Shown: positions 6,462-13,904, counted from the first letter of the stretch. The stretch: DNA of 22,723 nt from an uncultured Acidimicrobiales bacterium (GCA_937926025.1 CALANQ010000074.1:1-22723); one strand, 5' to 3'. The notes: generated by a model not told the origin, from the sequence alone. Made by a program: numbers and translations.

Positions 6462-7013
6462 CTAGGCGTCCGTCGGTGCCGGAGGGCGATAGCAGGCGAC
6501 CAGCAGGCCGATACCGGACACGAGCCCGAGGACCACGGCGATGGCGAACGCGGTGAGCGGCTCGAAGGCGAAGTCCAGGCCGAACGCCCAGTCCAGCGAG
6601 TGCTTGCCCGGGCTGACCCCAGCGATGAACACGGCGAAGGTGGCGAGCACCGACACGTACTCCCAGCCCGAGTCGCTCCAGTAGCCGTGGGGGCGGTGGT
6701 TGGTCCACCCGGCCACCAGCAGCACGCCGACGTACCCGGCGGCGGCCAGCGGGGTGAGGAACCCGACGATGATCAGGATGCCGCAGACGAGCTCGGTGGC
6801 CGAGGCGAGCACGGCGTGGATCATGCCGTTGGGCTTCATGCCGAGCGAGTCGAACCACCGGGCGGTGCCGGCGAGCTTGCCGCCCAGGAAGATGTGCTTG
6901 TACCCGTGGGCGGCGAACGTGGCGCCGACGATGATCCGGACGATGAGGGTGACGGTGCTGAGCTGGTCCCAGTAATCCGCGGGAGGCGTCGCAGCAGCGA
7001 GCAGGGTGGTCAC
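6462..7013 (-). CDS. DoxX family integral membrane protein
   Basis: 183 aa with about four to five hydrophobic segments: TVTLIVRIIVGATFAAHGYKH, AVLASATELVCGILIIVGF with PLAAAGYVGVLLVAGW, YVSVLATFAVFIAGV, and a C-terminal LTAFAIAVVLGLVSGIGLLVACY. The early HGYKHIF and the ELVCGILIIVGFLTPLAA pattern are typical of DoxX/SURF4-like proteins. These are small membrane proteins linked in various bacteria to thiosulfate:quinone oxidoreductase subunits, redox homeostasis or unknown roles. The start GTG (7013-7011) lies 2 bases past the stop of the acyl-CoA ligase gene, indicating coupling. Its role beside a FadD3-like ligase is unknown; it might carry electrons or help handle a hydrophobic substrate (speculation). 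Confidence 0.88.
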   Translation of the reverse strand: MTTLLAAATPPADYWDQLSTVTLIVRIIVGATFAAHGYKHIFLGGKLAGTARWFDSLGMKPNGMIHAVLASATELVCGILIIVGFLTPLAAAGYVGVLLVAGWTNHRPHGYWSDSGWEYVSVLATFAVFIAGVSPGKHSLDWAFGLDFAFEPLTAFAIAVVLGLVSGIGLLVACYRPPAPTDA

Positions 7014-7015
7014 GA

Positions 7016-8659
7016 TCAGGCCTCCTGGAGGCGGTTGCGGAGCTCGAACTTCATGACCTTGCCGCCGGGGTTGAACGGCAGGGCCTCGACGATGTGGACC
7101 TGACGGGGTGCCTTGTAGTTGGCCATGTTCTCCCGGGCCCAGGCCACGATCTCGGCCGGATCCGGGGTGGTGCCGGTGGTGGCCACCACGAAGGCGGCGG
7201 CCACCTCGCCCATGCGCTCGTCGGGCACCCCGATGACGGCCACCTGGGCGATGTCGGGATGGGCGAGCAGCAGGTTCTCGATCTCGGCGGGGTAGGCGTT
7301 GAACCCGCCGACGATGAACAGGTCCTTCATGCGGTCGGTGATCCGCAGGTAGCCCCGCTCGTCCATGACGCCCACGTCGCCGGTGTGGAGCCAGCCGTCG
7401 GCGTCGATGGTCTCGGCGGTGGCCTCGGGGTTCTCGAAGTACCCCTGCATGACGTTGTAGCCCCGCACGACCACCTCCCCCGGCTCCCCTGCGGGGAGGG
7501 CGGCGCCCGTCTCGTCGACCACCAGGACCTCGATGCCGGGCATGGCCCGCCCCGAGGTGGTGGCGATGGTGGTGGCGTCGTCCATGCGGCGGCACATGGT
7601 GGCGAACCCGCACCCCTCGGTGAGGCCGTACGCGGTGATGACGGTGTCGAACCCGAGGTCGTCGTGCATCTGCTCCACCAGGCTCACGGGCACCACGGCG
7701 GCGCCGGTGACGGCCAGCCGGAGGCTCGACGAGTCCAGCTGGGCCCGGTCGGGGTGGTTCAGGATGGTCTGGTACAGCGTGGGCGGGCCGGGGATCATCG
7801 AGATGCGCTGCTCCGTGATGAGCCGCATCGCCTCGGGCACGTCGAACACCGGCATCGGCACCAGCACGCAGCCGGTGACCAGCCAGGAGATGATCCCGGC
7901 CTTGTACCCGAACGAGTGGAAGAACGGGTTGATCGCCAGGTACCGGTCGGTCTCCTCCAGCCCCACGACGTTGGCCCACGTGGCGACCGTGCGCAGCGTC
8001 TGGGCGTGGGTGCAGATGACGCCCTTGGGCTTGCCGGTGGTGCCCGAGGTGAAGAGCAGATCGGCCACGGAGTCCGGTGCGAGCTGGGCCCGCCGGGCGG
8101 TGACCGACAGGTCGGTGACGGCGTCGGCCTCACCGGAGGACACGAAGTCCTCCCAGCGCTCGGCGTTGGCCGGCAGGTCCTGGCCGGGCTCGGTGCGCAG
8201 CACGACGATGCGCTCCAGGTGGGGCAGATCGTGGCCGTCGAGCATGGCCACGTAGCGGTTGTCGAGGAACCCGTCGACCGTCACCAGGATCCGGGCCCGG
8301 CTCCGGCCGATGATGTCGGCGGCCTCGGCGCCCTTGAAGCGGGTGTTGAGCGGGACCAGCACGGCGCCGGCCGACTGGAGGCCCAGGAGGGCGACGACCC
8401 ACTCGGCGCAGTTGGGCGCCCAGATGGCCACCCGGTCGCCGATCTCGATCCCGGCGGCGATGAACGCCTTCGTGGCCGCGTCGACCTCGCGCCCGATCCG
8501 CTCCCAGCTCCACGAGGTACCGCCGTCGACCAGCGCCTCGTCCGAGCCGCCCCGGGAGACGGCGTCCTCGAGCGCAGCCGGGATGGTGCCCCAGCGCAGG
8601 TCGGCGCGGGGGTCGTCGCCGTCGGGATCGACGTCGGCGGGTGCGGGCTGGTCGGTCAC
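7016..8659 (-). CDS. FadD3-like acyl-CoA ligase (AMP-forming)
   Basis: 547 aa ANL-superfamily adenylating enzyme converting a carboxylic acid, ATP and CoA to an acyl-CoA. The P-loop FTSGTTGKPKG is at 203-213, the aromatic/Gly motif AYGLTEG at 343-349, GWLHTGD at 422-428, the hinge ITDRMKD at 440-446, and the catalytic lysine K534 in NPGGKVMK. The segment INPFFHSFGYKAGI (243-256) and the GPPTLYQTILNHP and AVTGAAVVPVSLVE blocks closely recall mycobacterial FadD3. FadD3 activates the C/D-ring propionate HIP in cholesterol degradation. That specificity is plausible but not proven, so no symbol is given. The GTG start (8659-8657) overlaps the isochorismatase stop as GTGA. The open frame upstream of it is a shadow. 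Confidence 0.92.
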   Translation of the reverse strand: MTDQPAPADVDPDGDDPRADLRWGTIPAALEDAVSRGGSDEALVDGGTSWSWERIGREVDAATKAFIAAGIEIGDRVAIWAPNCAEWVVALLGLQSAGAVLVPLNTRFKGAEAADIIGRSRARILVTVDGFLDNRYVAMLDGHDLPHLERIVVLRTEPGQDLPANAERWEDFVSSGEADAVTDLSVTARRAQLAPDSVADLLFTSGTTGKPKGVICTHAQTLRTVATWANVVGLEETDRYLAINPFFHSFGYKAGIISWLVTGCVLVPMPVFDVPEAMRLITEQRISMIPGPPTLYQTILNHPDRAQLDSSSLRLAVTGAAVVPVSLVEQMHDDLGFDTVITAYGLTEGCGFATMCRRMDDATTIATTSGRAMPGIEVLVVDETGAALPAGEPGEVVVRGYNVMQGYFENPEATAETIDADGWLHTGDVGVMDERGYLRITDRMKDLFIVGGFNAYPAEIENLLLAHPDIAQVAVIGVPDERMGEVAAAFVVATTGTTPDPAEIVAWARENMANYKAPRQVHIVEALPFNPGGKVMKFELRNRLQEA

Positions 8660-9294
8660 GACGGATCCTCCGGGGTGGTCGCCCACGCCGCCACCAGGTC
8701 GTCGACCGTGGTGACCGTGGCGAGGAGCGAGAGCGTGTTGTCGATGACGGCGTCGGCGTACGCGGCGGGCAGGCCGCAGACCCCGTCTCGGGGGAGCACC
8801 ACCTGGTACCCCTTGTTGACGGCGTCCATCACCAGGTTGGTGACGGCCACGTTCACCGAGACCCCGGTGACGATCAGGGTCCGGACGCCCAGGTTGCGCA
8901 GGATCGGGTCCAGATCGGTGCCGGCCATGGGGTTGAGCCCGTGGAGGCGGTTGAGCACCAGGTCCTCGGGCTCGGGCCCCAGCTCCGGCACCACCTCGGA
9001 TGCCTCGGAGCCGGGCAGGAGCGCCACGGGAGACTTGCGGACCGCCAGGAAGAGGCGGGCGTTCTCGTTGGATCCGGCGGCGTCGGCCCGGCGCGAGGCG
9101 GTGGCGTGGATGACGCGGACCCCGGCGGCCCGGGCGGCGGGCAGGAGCGCGCCCAGCCGTGCGATGACGGGCGCAGCCGCCTCGGCCAGGGCCGGGAGCG
9201 CGGACTGCGGCCCGACCACCCCGTTCTGCACCTCCGAGGTGACGATGGCGGTGGTGGCGGGGGCGACGAGCGATGCGAGCGACGGTGCGGGCAC
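8656..9294 (-). CDS. Isochorismatase-fold protein with altered catalytic residues
   Basis: 212 aa from the GTG at 9294-9292, chosen because the upstream palindrome and a TACGCT -10 box lie just before it and the conserved domain begins at TTAIVTSEVQNGVVG. A 262-aa version starting at 9444 would read through the operator. The fold is supported by NPMAGTDLDPILRNLGVRTL, IVTGVSVNVAVTN and GYQVVLPRDGV. The usual hydrolase triad is not intact: the first Asp is Glu (E21), the Lys region reads LVLNRLHG, and the nucleophilic Cys position after GVSVNV is Ala (A150). True isochorismatases such as EntB also lack the Cys, but keep Asp and Lys. It is the first gene of the operon with the FadD3-like ligase; the role is unknown. 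Confidence 0.87.
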   Translation of the reverse strand: MPAPSLASLVAPATTAIVTSEVQNGVVGPQSALPALAEAAAPVIARLGALLPAARAAGVRVIHATASRRADAAGSNENARLFLAVRKSPVALLPGSEASEVVPELGPEPEDLVLNRLHGLNPMAGTDLDPILRNLGVRTLIVTGVSVNVAVTNLVMDAVNKGYQVVLPRDGVCGLPAAYADAVIDNTLSLLATVTTVDDLVAAWATTPEDPS

Positions 9295-9308
9295 GGCGAG
9301 CGAGCGTA

Positions 9309-9325
9309 TCTGACGGACCGTCAGG
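9309..9325. promoter_or_regulatory. TetR-type palindromic operator, copy 1
   Basis: TCTGACGGACCGTCAGG is a perfect 15-bp palindrome with a central base (9310-9324), and 16 of 17 bases match copy 2 at 11229-11245 apart from the interchangeable central A/T. It lies 15 bases before the isochorismatase GTG and touches the minus-strand TACGCT -10 box (9303-9308). Binding there would repress the five-gene operon, which includes a TetR gene. Confidence 0.72.
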
Positions 9326-9396
9326 ACGACGCTGGCGCGCGCGGACCCGGGCACCGGCCTCCCCGTAAGGTCGTCGAAAGGCAGAGGGGATCCACC

Positions 9397-9421
9397 GGTG
9401 GTGCGGAGCGTGCGCACCACC
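9397..9421 (+). promoter_or_regulatory. Hairpin in the leader of the first neocarzinostatin-like gene
   Basis: GGTGGTGCG (9397-9405) and CGCACCACC (9413-9421) pair exactly around a 7-base loop, ending 21 bases before the ATG at 9443. A possible -10 (TAAGGT, 9366-9371) would put the hairpin in the 5' untranslated region. It could influence translation or mRNA stability, or be an operator. No known riboswitch is recognised. Confidence 0.4.
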
Positions 9422-9442
9422 CCGGCACGATGAGGTGCAGCC

Positions 9443-10522
9443 ATGGCGGACTACGAACCGTTCCCCACCGGCGCTGACGAGGTGGTCGACGACCGCACCC
9501 TCGCCAAGCGCATCGTGGGCTGCTTCGGATGCGGCGGCCTGGGGGTGATGGGCTTCCTCGGCGCGGTGGCGGTGCTGGTGGTGGGCCTCGGCTCCATGGG
9601 CACCGGCTGCGACCTGGAGTTGGGCGACCCCGGGAAGGGCACGGACTCGGCCCGGCTTCCCGTGGGCGTCGCCCCGAGGACGCAGCTCGACGACGGCACC
9701 GCCGTCCGGGTCACCAGCACCGCCTTCGACGCCGACGAGGTGGTGGGCGTGGCCGTCTGCCTGCGGGCGGCGGACACCGAGCGCAAGGGCGTCGACGCCT
9801 GCGACGAGAACCAGGGGGCCCGGTACGCCACCGACGGCGACGGCCACCTGGACGCCACCTACCCGGTGCCGCGCGTGATCACCGTCGACGGCAAGGCCTA
9901 CGACTGCGCGGCGTCACCGGAGCGGTGCATCGTGGTCGCCGCCGACGCGGGTGACTACGACCGGTCCGGCGGCCGGCCCATCTCGTTCCGCTCCGGCCTC
10001 CCTGCCGCCGACCTGACGCGGGTGACCACCCGGGCCACCACGGACCGCCTCCCCATCGGGTCGGAGCCTTCGGCCGCCGACCCGATCCCGGCCGGCACCG
10101 ACCTCACGCTGCTCGCGTCGGGCTTCCAGCCCGGCGAGCCGCTGCTGCTCGCCTACTGCACCAGCGACCTGGAGGAGCAGGGGATGATCGAGTCCTGCGA
10201 CCCCGTCGACCCCACGCTGGCGGTGAAGGCCATCATGGGCCGCTCGGTCGACGGCGACTTCCCCCGCGCCGACGAGCGGGGCGGGTTCACCACCTCCCTC
10301 CCGGCCCGCTCCACCGTCACCCCCTACGGCGAGGACCTGGGGCGGGCCCTCGGCGAGTTCACATCCAGCACCACCACCACCGGACCGTCGACCACCACCA
10401 CGTCGACACCGGACCCGGCCCGTCGTGCCTGCACCGCCGAGGACGGGGGCTGCTCGATCGTCATCGCCGCCGCCGCCGACACCAAGCGCTCGGCCGTGCT
10501 CCCCTACGTCGTCACCGGTTGA
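9443..10522 (+). CDS. Membrane-anchored protein with two neocarzinostatin-like domains
   Basis: 359 aa. One membrane segment at about 24-50 (KRIVGCFGCGGLGVMGFLGA and following) is followed by a long extracytoplasmic part. Two repeats resemble the neocarzinostatin-like immunoglobulin fold. The first (about 72-185) has LDDGTAVRVTSTAFDADE, VCLRAAD, RYATDGDGHLDATY and ITVDGKAYDCAASPERCIVV. The second (about 200-355) has IPAGTDLTLLASGFQPGEPLLLAYC and ends RRACTAEDGGCSIVIAAA. Each has paired cysteines at the family's disulfide positions. A Thr/Ser-rich stretch (SSTTTTGPSTTTTSTPD) sits inside domain 2 instead of at the end. Neocarzinostatin domains bind enediyne chromophores in antibiotic producers, but many actinobacterial copies have unknown ligands and no such cluster is here. 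Divergent from the isochorismatase operon. Confidence 0.82.
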   Translation: MADYEPFPTGADEVVDDRTLAKRIVGCFGCGGLGVMGFLGAVAVLVVGLGSMGTGCDLELGDPGKGTDSARLPVGVAPRTQLDDGTAVRVTSTAFDADEVVGVAVCLRAADTERKGVDACDENQGARYATDGDGHLDATYPVPRVITVDGKAYDCAASPERCIVVAADAGDYDRSGGRPISFRSGLPAADLTRVTTRATTDRLPIGSEPSAADPIPAGTDLTLLASGFQPGEPLLLAYCTSDLEEQGMIESCDPVDPTLAVKAIMGRSVDGDFPRADERGGFTTSLPARSTVTPYGEDLGRALGEFTSSTTTTGPSTTTTSTPDPARRACTAEDGGCSIVIAAAADTKRSAVLPYVVTG

Positions 10523-10559
10523 CCCGCCGCCCTTCCGGCGCCAGACGTAGCCTCGACCC

Positions 10560-11177
10560 ATGGGACGACCCGTGGGGGGAGCGAGCGCCTTCGGCTGTGC
10601 GGCGTTCGGCCTCGGCAGCCTGATCGTCGGCGTCGGCCTGGTGGTGTGGCTCGGCGCCATGACGATGTCCAGCACCGACGGCGGCAGCAGCCGGAAGCGC
10701 GGCGGCGGGGACACCGACATCACCACCGACGTGTCGACGCTCACCTCGTCGCTGGAGGACCTGACATCGGGCGGCGCACCGGTGGAGGGCATGGAGCCCG
10801 TGGGCGCGGCCCTCGCCGTCCCCGCCGACCTCCCCGCCGACGGGACCACCACCGCCACCGGCACCGACCTGGCCCCCGGGCCCATCGAGCTCACGTGGTG
10901 CCTGGCCGTGCCCGACAGCCGGTTCGAGGCCGCTCGCTGCGACGACGCGACCACCGCCACGGCCACCGTCGGAGACGACGGCCGACTGTCCCTGGAGGTT
11001 CCCATCCACCGGGTCATCACGGTCGACGGCACCGCCTACGACTGCGGGGCGCGGGCCGGCGCGTGCGCCCTGTTCGGGCACCGGCCCGATGCCCTGCTGG
11101 ACACGGGGATCGCTGCGCCGCTGGCGTTCGCGTCGGGCCTCCCCCCGGTCGACGCCGCCGCGCCGCCCGGGGGGTGA
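10560..11177 (+). CDS. Membrane-anchored single neocarzinostatin-like domain protein
   Basis: 205 aa paralogue of the preceding gene. A membrane segment at about 8-34 (ASAFGCAAFGLGSLIVGVGL and onwards) is followed by a Ser/Thr/Gly/Asp-rich linker and one domain. LPADGTTTATGTDLAPGPIELTWCLA, ATATVGDDGRLSLEV and IHRVITVDGTAYDCGARAGACALF match the first domain of its neighbour, including the ITVDGxAYDC signature. The ATG lies 37 bases after the previous stop, with TAGCCT (10548-10553) about 6 bases before it, so it may also be transcribed separately as a leaderless message. The pair probably arose by tandem duplication. Extracytoplasmic location and ligand binding are inferred only from the fold. 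Confidence 0.8.
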   Translation: MGRPVGGASAFGCAAFGLGSLIVGVGLVVWLGAMTMSSTDGGSSRKRGGGDTDITTDVSTLTSSLEDLTSGGAPVEGMEPVGAALAVPADLPADGTTTATGTDLAPGPIELTWCLAVPDSRFEAARCDDATTATATVGDDGRLSLEVPIHRVITVDGTAYDCGARAGACALFGHRPDALLDTGIAAPLAFASGLPPVDAAAPPGG

Positions 11178-11223
11178 CGGGCTCCCCCGCCGTCGCCCGG
11201 TGCGCACCCGATCAGGTGTCAGG

Positions 11224-11229
11224 TAGGAT
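11224..11229 (+). promoter_or_regulatory. Putative -10 box of the amidohydrolase gene
   Basis: TAGGAT fits the TAnnnT consensus and ends where the 17-bp palindrome starts, so the transcription start would lie inside the operator. The -35 region 17 bases upstream is weak. Confidence 0.45.
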
Positions 11230-11245
11230 CTGACGGTCCGTCAGA
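11229..11245. promoter_or_regulatory. TetR-type palindromic operator, copy 2
   Basis: TCTGACGGTCCGTCAGA is a perfect 17-bp palindrome with a central T, 21 bases before the amidohydrolase start and overlapping the expected transcription start. It shares its sequence with copy 1 (9309-9325), linking this gene to the isochorismatase-fadD operon in one local regulon. I do not recognise it as the site of a named regulator. Confidence 0.75.
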
Positions 11246-11266
11246 AACCGTGGAGAGGTGCCCGCC

Positions 11267-12466
11267 GTGGCTGAGCTGCCGAAGATCATCAGCGTCGACG
11301 ACCACGTCGTGGAGCCTGCCCACGTCTGGCAGGAGTACCTCCCCCAGCGCTTCAAGGCCGACGGCCCCCGGGTGGAGCGGCGCGGCGTCGGCGGCATGAA
11401 GCACATCGGCGGCGGCGTCTACGAGCAGGAGTTCGACGAGTCCGGCCGCCCGGCGGACTGCTGGGTGTTCGGCGACCTCGTCTACATCCACAAGCGCCAC
11501 GTGGCCGCCGTCGGGTACTCGCGCGACGAGATGACCATGACGCCCATGACCTACGACGAGATGCGCCCCGGCTGCTACGACCCGGCCGAGCGGGTCAAGG
11601 ACCAGGAGGTCAACCACGTCGAGGCCTCGCTGTGCTTCCCGACGTTCCCCCGGTTCTGCGGCCAGACGTTCACCGAGCACCCCGACCGCGACCTCGGCCT
11701 CGCGTGCGTCCAGGCCTACAACGACTGGATGGTCGAGGAGTGGTGCGGCGACTCCGGTGGCCGCCTCATCCCGCTGACCATCACGCACCTGTGGGACGCC
11801 GACCTGGCGGCCGCCGAGGTGTACCGCAACGCTGCCCGCGGCGTGCGCGCCGTCTGCTTCAGCGAGATCCCGCCGTACCTGGGCCTGCCGTCGATCCACG
11901 GCGACTACTGGGAGCCCTTCTTCCGGGCCTGTGCGGAGACCGGCACCACCATCAACATGCACATCGGCTCGTCGTCGAAGATAGCGATGACGTCGCCCGG
12001 TGCGCCCGCCGCGCTGGGCTCGACGCTCACGTTCGGCAACGCCCTGAGCTCCATGACGGACTGGCTGTTCTCGGGCTGGCTGGCCAAGCTGCCCACCCTC
12101 AAGATCGTGTACTCCGAGGGCCAGATCGGCTGGATCCCCTACATCCTCGAGCGGGCCGACAAGGTCTGGGAGGACAACCGGGCGTGGGGCGGGTTCGGCG
12201 ACAAGGTGCCCGAGCCGCCGTCCACCTACTACTACCGCCAGATCTACGGCTGCTTCTTCGACGACGAGTACGGCCTCGAGAACATCGAGAAGTGCGGCGT
12301 CGACAACATCTGCTTCGAGACCGACTACCCGCACTCGGACTCCACCTGGCCGAAGAGCCGCGAGGTCGGCCAGAAGCTGATGGGCAACCTGCCCGAGGAC
12401 GTCATCTACAAGCTGGTCCGCGGCAACGCCATCGAGCTGCTCCAGCTCGACTTCGACAAGGACTGA
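11267..12466 (+). CDS. Amidohydrolase family 2 protein
   Basis: 399 aa TIM-barrel metal-dependent hydrolase or decarboxylase (Amidohydro_2, ACMSD-like). Residues SVDDHVVEP (9-17) include H13 of the first metal-binding motif. H232 lies in NMHIGSSS, and D353 with nearby H356 lies in FETDYPHSDSTWP, the conserved last barrel strand. VYSEGQIGWIPYILERAD is also typical. Actinobacteria carry many such proteins in aromatic and steroid degradation clusters, where they can be C-C hydrolases or decarboxylases. The substrate is not known. GTG 11267 is preferred over GTG 11258 because GGAGAGG (11252-11258) is then 8 bases away. The palindrome immediately upstream suggests control by the TetR protein of the neighbouring fadD operon. 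Confidence 0.92.
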   Translation: MAELPKIISVDDHVVEPAHVWQEYLPQRFKADGPRVERRGVGGMKHIGGGVYEQEFDESGRPADCWVFGDLVYIHKRHVAAVGYSRDEMTMTPMTYDEMRPGCYDPAERVKDQEVNHVEASLCFPTFPRFCGQTFTEHPDRDLGLACVQAYNDWMVEEWCGDSGGRLIPLTITHLWDADLAAAEVYRNAARGVRAVCFSEIPPYLGLPSIHGDYWEPFFRACAETGTTINMHIGSSSKIAMTSPGAPAALGSTLTFGNALSSMTDWLFSGWLAKLPTLKIVYSEGQIGWIPYILERADKVWEDNRAWGGFGDKVPEPPSTYYYRQIYGCFFDDEYGLENIEKCGVDNICFETDYPHSDSTWPKSREVGQKLMGNLPEDVIYKLVRGNAIELLQLDFDKD

Positions 12467-12745
12467 GCCGCAGGCCGGCCGCACCCCGGTCCGCTCCGTC
12501 GTCCGTCCGTTCCCCGGCACGCTCCCAGCCTGCGGGTCCGGGTGCTCGCGGTCCGGTCGACGCCGCGCGTGCGGATCCTCGCACCAGATCTCGCTCACCG
12601 TGGTCTGGATCTCGCTGTGCGTGGGTAGTGCATCCGCGAGTCGCACGAGGACGTGGCTCTCGGGGGGCCGACGCGGAGGAGCTCTCGAATGCGGGACGGT
12701 GGAATCCATGATCCGAGCACGGGTGTCATCGACCTACGGTTCGGC
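12467..12745. other. Intergenic region without a recognised gene
   Basis: About 280 bases between the amidohydrolase and the deaminase. It has lower third-position G/C when read in the deaminase frame (about two thirds, versus nearly all within genes), a near-repeat of GATCTCGCT, and a short GTGCG/CGCAC inverted repeat. TACGGT at 12735-12740 is a plausible -10 for a leaderless deaminase transcript. No strong terminator is seen. Confidence 0.5.
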
Positions 12746-13282
12746 ATGACCGACCGGGACCAGGCCGCCGATCAGGACGGCATGCGGGCCGCGCTCGACG
12801 TGGCTCGCTGCGGCCTGAGCCGGGGCGAGCTGCCGATCGGCGCCGTGGTGGTGGCCGACGGCGAGGTCGTCGGGCGGTCCCACACCGAGGAGGTCACGCA
12901 GCGCCGGCTCCTGGTGCACGCCGAGCTCCTCGCCCTGGAGCAGGCCGATCGCCACGAGGGCTGGGACCGGCGCGGCGCCACCCTCTACACCACCCTCGAA
13001 CCGTGCCTGATGTGCCTGGGCGCCGCCGCCACCGCCATGGTCGGGCGGATCGTCTGGGCGCTGGCGTCGGACGGCGACGGCGCGTCGAAGGTGGCCCAGG
13101 AGTGGAACGACGGCCGTTCGGACCAGCTGCCGCACCTGCACCTGCCGGAGGTGGAAGGGCCGTTCGGTGCCGACGAGGCCGCCGAGCTGTTCCGGTCCTA
13201 CGTCGATGCCCGGGCCGACAGCTGCGACCCGTTCGTCCGCTGGGCCGCCACCCTGATCGGCCACGAGCGCGCCGTCTCCTAG
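12746..13282 (+). CDS. Nucleoside/cytidine deaminase-like zinc protein
   Basis: 178 aa. The zinc site is complete: HAE at 58-60 (H58, catalytic E60) and PCLMC at 86-90 (C87, C90). The N-terminal GELPIGAVVVADGEVVGRSH is the usual first beta-strand pair. It is of the TadA/guanine-deaminase type, but the asparagine typical of TadA (in 'GWN') is not present and the C-terminal 80 residues differ, so it is probably not the tRNA adenosine deaminase; the base or nucleoside is unknown. The start is a judgement. ATG 12746 follows a TACGCT-like -10 (TACGGT) and bounds the high-GC3 region. ATG 12689, in frame, has a good Shine-Dalgarno (GGAGGAG, 7 bases) but adds 19 codons with atypical third-base use. 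Confidence 0.85.
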   Translation: MTDRDQAADQDGMRAALDVARCGLSRGELPIGAVVVADGEVVGRSHTEEVTQRRLLVHAELLALEQADRHEGWDRRGATLYTTLEPCLMCLGAAATAMVGRIVWALASDGDGASKVAQEWNDGRSDQLPHLHLPEVEGPFGADEAAELFRSYVDARADSCDPFVRWAATLIGHERAVS

Positions 13283-13321
13283 ATCGTCCGGAGAAGGCCC
13301 GGGCGTCAGGCTGTCCGGATC

Positions 13322-13347
13322 GCCCGAGCCGCCCGAGCCGCCCGGTG
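13322..13347 (+). repeat. Short 9-bp tandem repeat
   Basis: The unit GCCCGAGCC occurs twice in full and once partly, in the 91-base spacer before the macrodomain gene. No function is evident; it may be replication slippage. Confidence 0.5.
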
Positions 13348-13373
13348 CGCCCCGGTCGGGCAGGATCAGAGCC

Positions 13374-13877
13374 GTGGAGCCCGCCGTCGACCTGCAGCTG
13401 ATCACGGGGGACATCACCGTCCTCGACGTGGATGCCATCGTGAACGCCGCCAACTCGTCCCTGCTCGGCGGTGGCGGGGTCGACGGTGCCATCCACCGAG
13501 CGGCCGGTCCCGACCTGCTCGCCGCCTGCCGCCTGCTCGGCGGATGCGACACGGGCGACGCCAAGATCACGCCGGGGTTCGACCTGACGGCTCGCTGGGT
13601 GATCCACACCGTGGGCCCGGTCTGGCAGGGCGGGGGAGCGGGGGAGCCCGAGCTGCTGGCCTCGTGCTACCGGCGCTCGCTGGCGGTGGCCGACGAGGCC
13701 GGGGTGGAGCACCTGGCCTTCCCGGCCATCTCGACGGGTGTCTACGGCTACCCGGTCGCTCCGGCGACGGAGATCGCGGTGGCCACCGTGCGGTCGACGC
13801 CGACGGGCGTGAAATCGGTGACCTTCGTCTGCTTCAACGATGCCGCCCGCACCGCCTACGAGGCCGCCCTCGCCTGA
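13374..13877 (+). CDS. Macrodomain protein (O-acetyl-ADP-ribose deacetylase type)
   Basis: 167 aa, a single macrodomain over the whole length. Signature elements are LITGDITVLDVDAIVNAAN (9-27, with N27), the glycine-rich loop GGGGVDGAIHRAAGP (32-46), GDAKITPGFDL, WVIHTVGP, and the phosphate-binding loop FPAISTGVYGYP (116-127). This is the MacroD/YmdB subgroup, which hydrolyses O-acetyl-ADP-ribose and removes ADP-ribose from acidic residues in a cytosolic reaction. The residues needed (Asn27, the acidic residue in the G-loop, Tyr in GVYGYP) are present. GTG 13374 is the start. It follows the deaminase by 91 bases on the same strand. No ADP-ribosyltransferase or toxin partner is next to it, so it is likely a housekeeping enzyme. 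Confidence 0.94.
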   Translation: MEPAVDLQLITGDITVLDVDAIVNAANSSLLGGGGVDGAIHRAAGPDLLAACRLLGGCDTGDAKITPGFDLTARWVIHTVGPVWQGGGAGEPELLASCYRRSLAVADEAGVEHLAFPAISTGVYGYPVAPATEIAVATVRSTPTGVKSVTFVCFNDAARTAYEAALA

Positions 13878-13904
13878 GGTCAGCGCCCCGTCGGACCCGG
13901 AGGC

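Noticed and set aside
9295..9444. Longer isochorismatase start at 9444
   Set aside because: It would place the palindromic operator and -10 box inside the coding sequence, and the added residues do not look like part of the fold.
8660..9847. Upstream extension of the fadD frame to 943 residues
   Set aside because: The extension crosses the isochorismatase gene, an operator and part of a divergent gene, and its product is low-complexity; the ligase domain begins after the GTG at 8659.
12653..12745. Extended N-terminus of the deaminase
   Set aside because: Third-base composition drops in this part and the fold starts later; ATG 12689 remains possible because of its good Shine-Dalgarno, but GTG 12653 has no support.
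12746..13877. Deaminase plus macrodomain as a defence or toxin system
   Set aside because: Both are intact common enzymes separated by 91 bases, with no toxin, ADP-ribosyltransferase or effector gene nearby; no evidence for a joint system.
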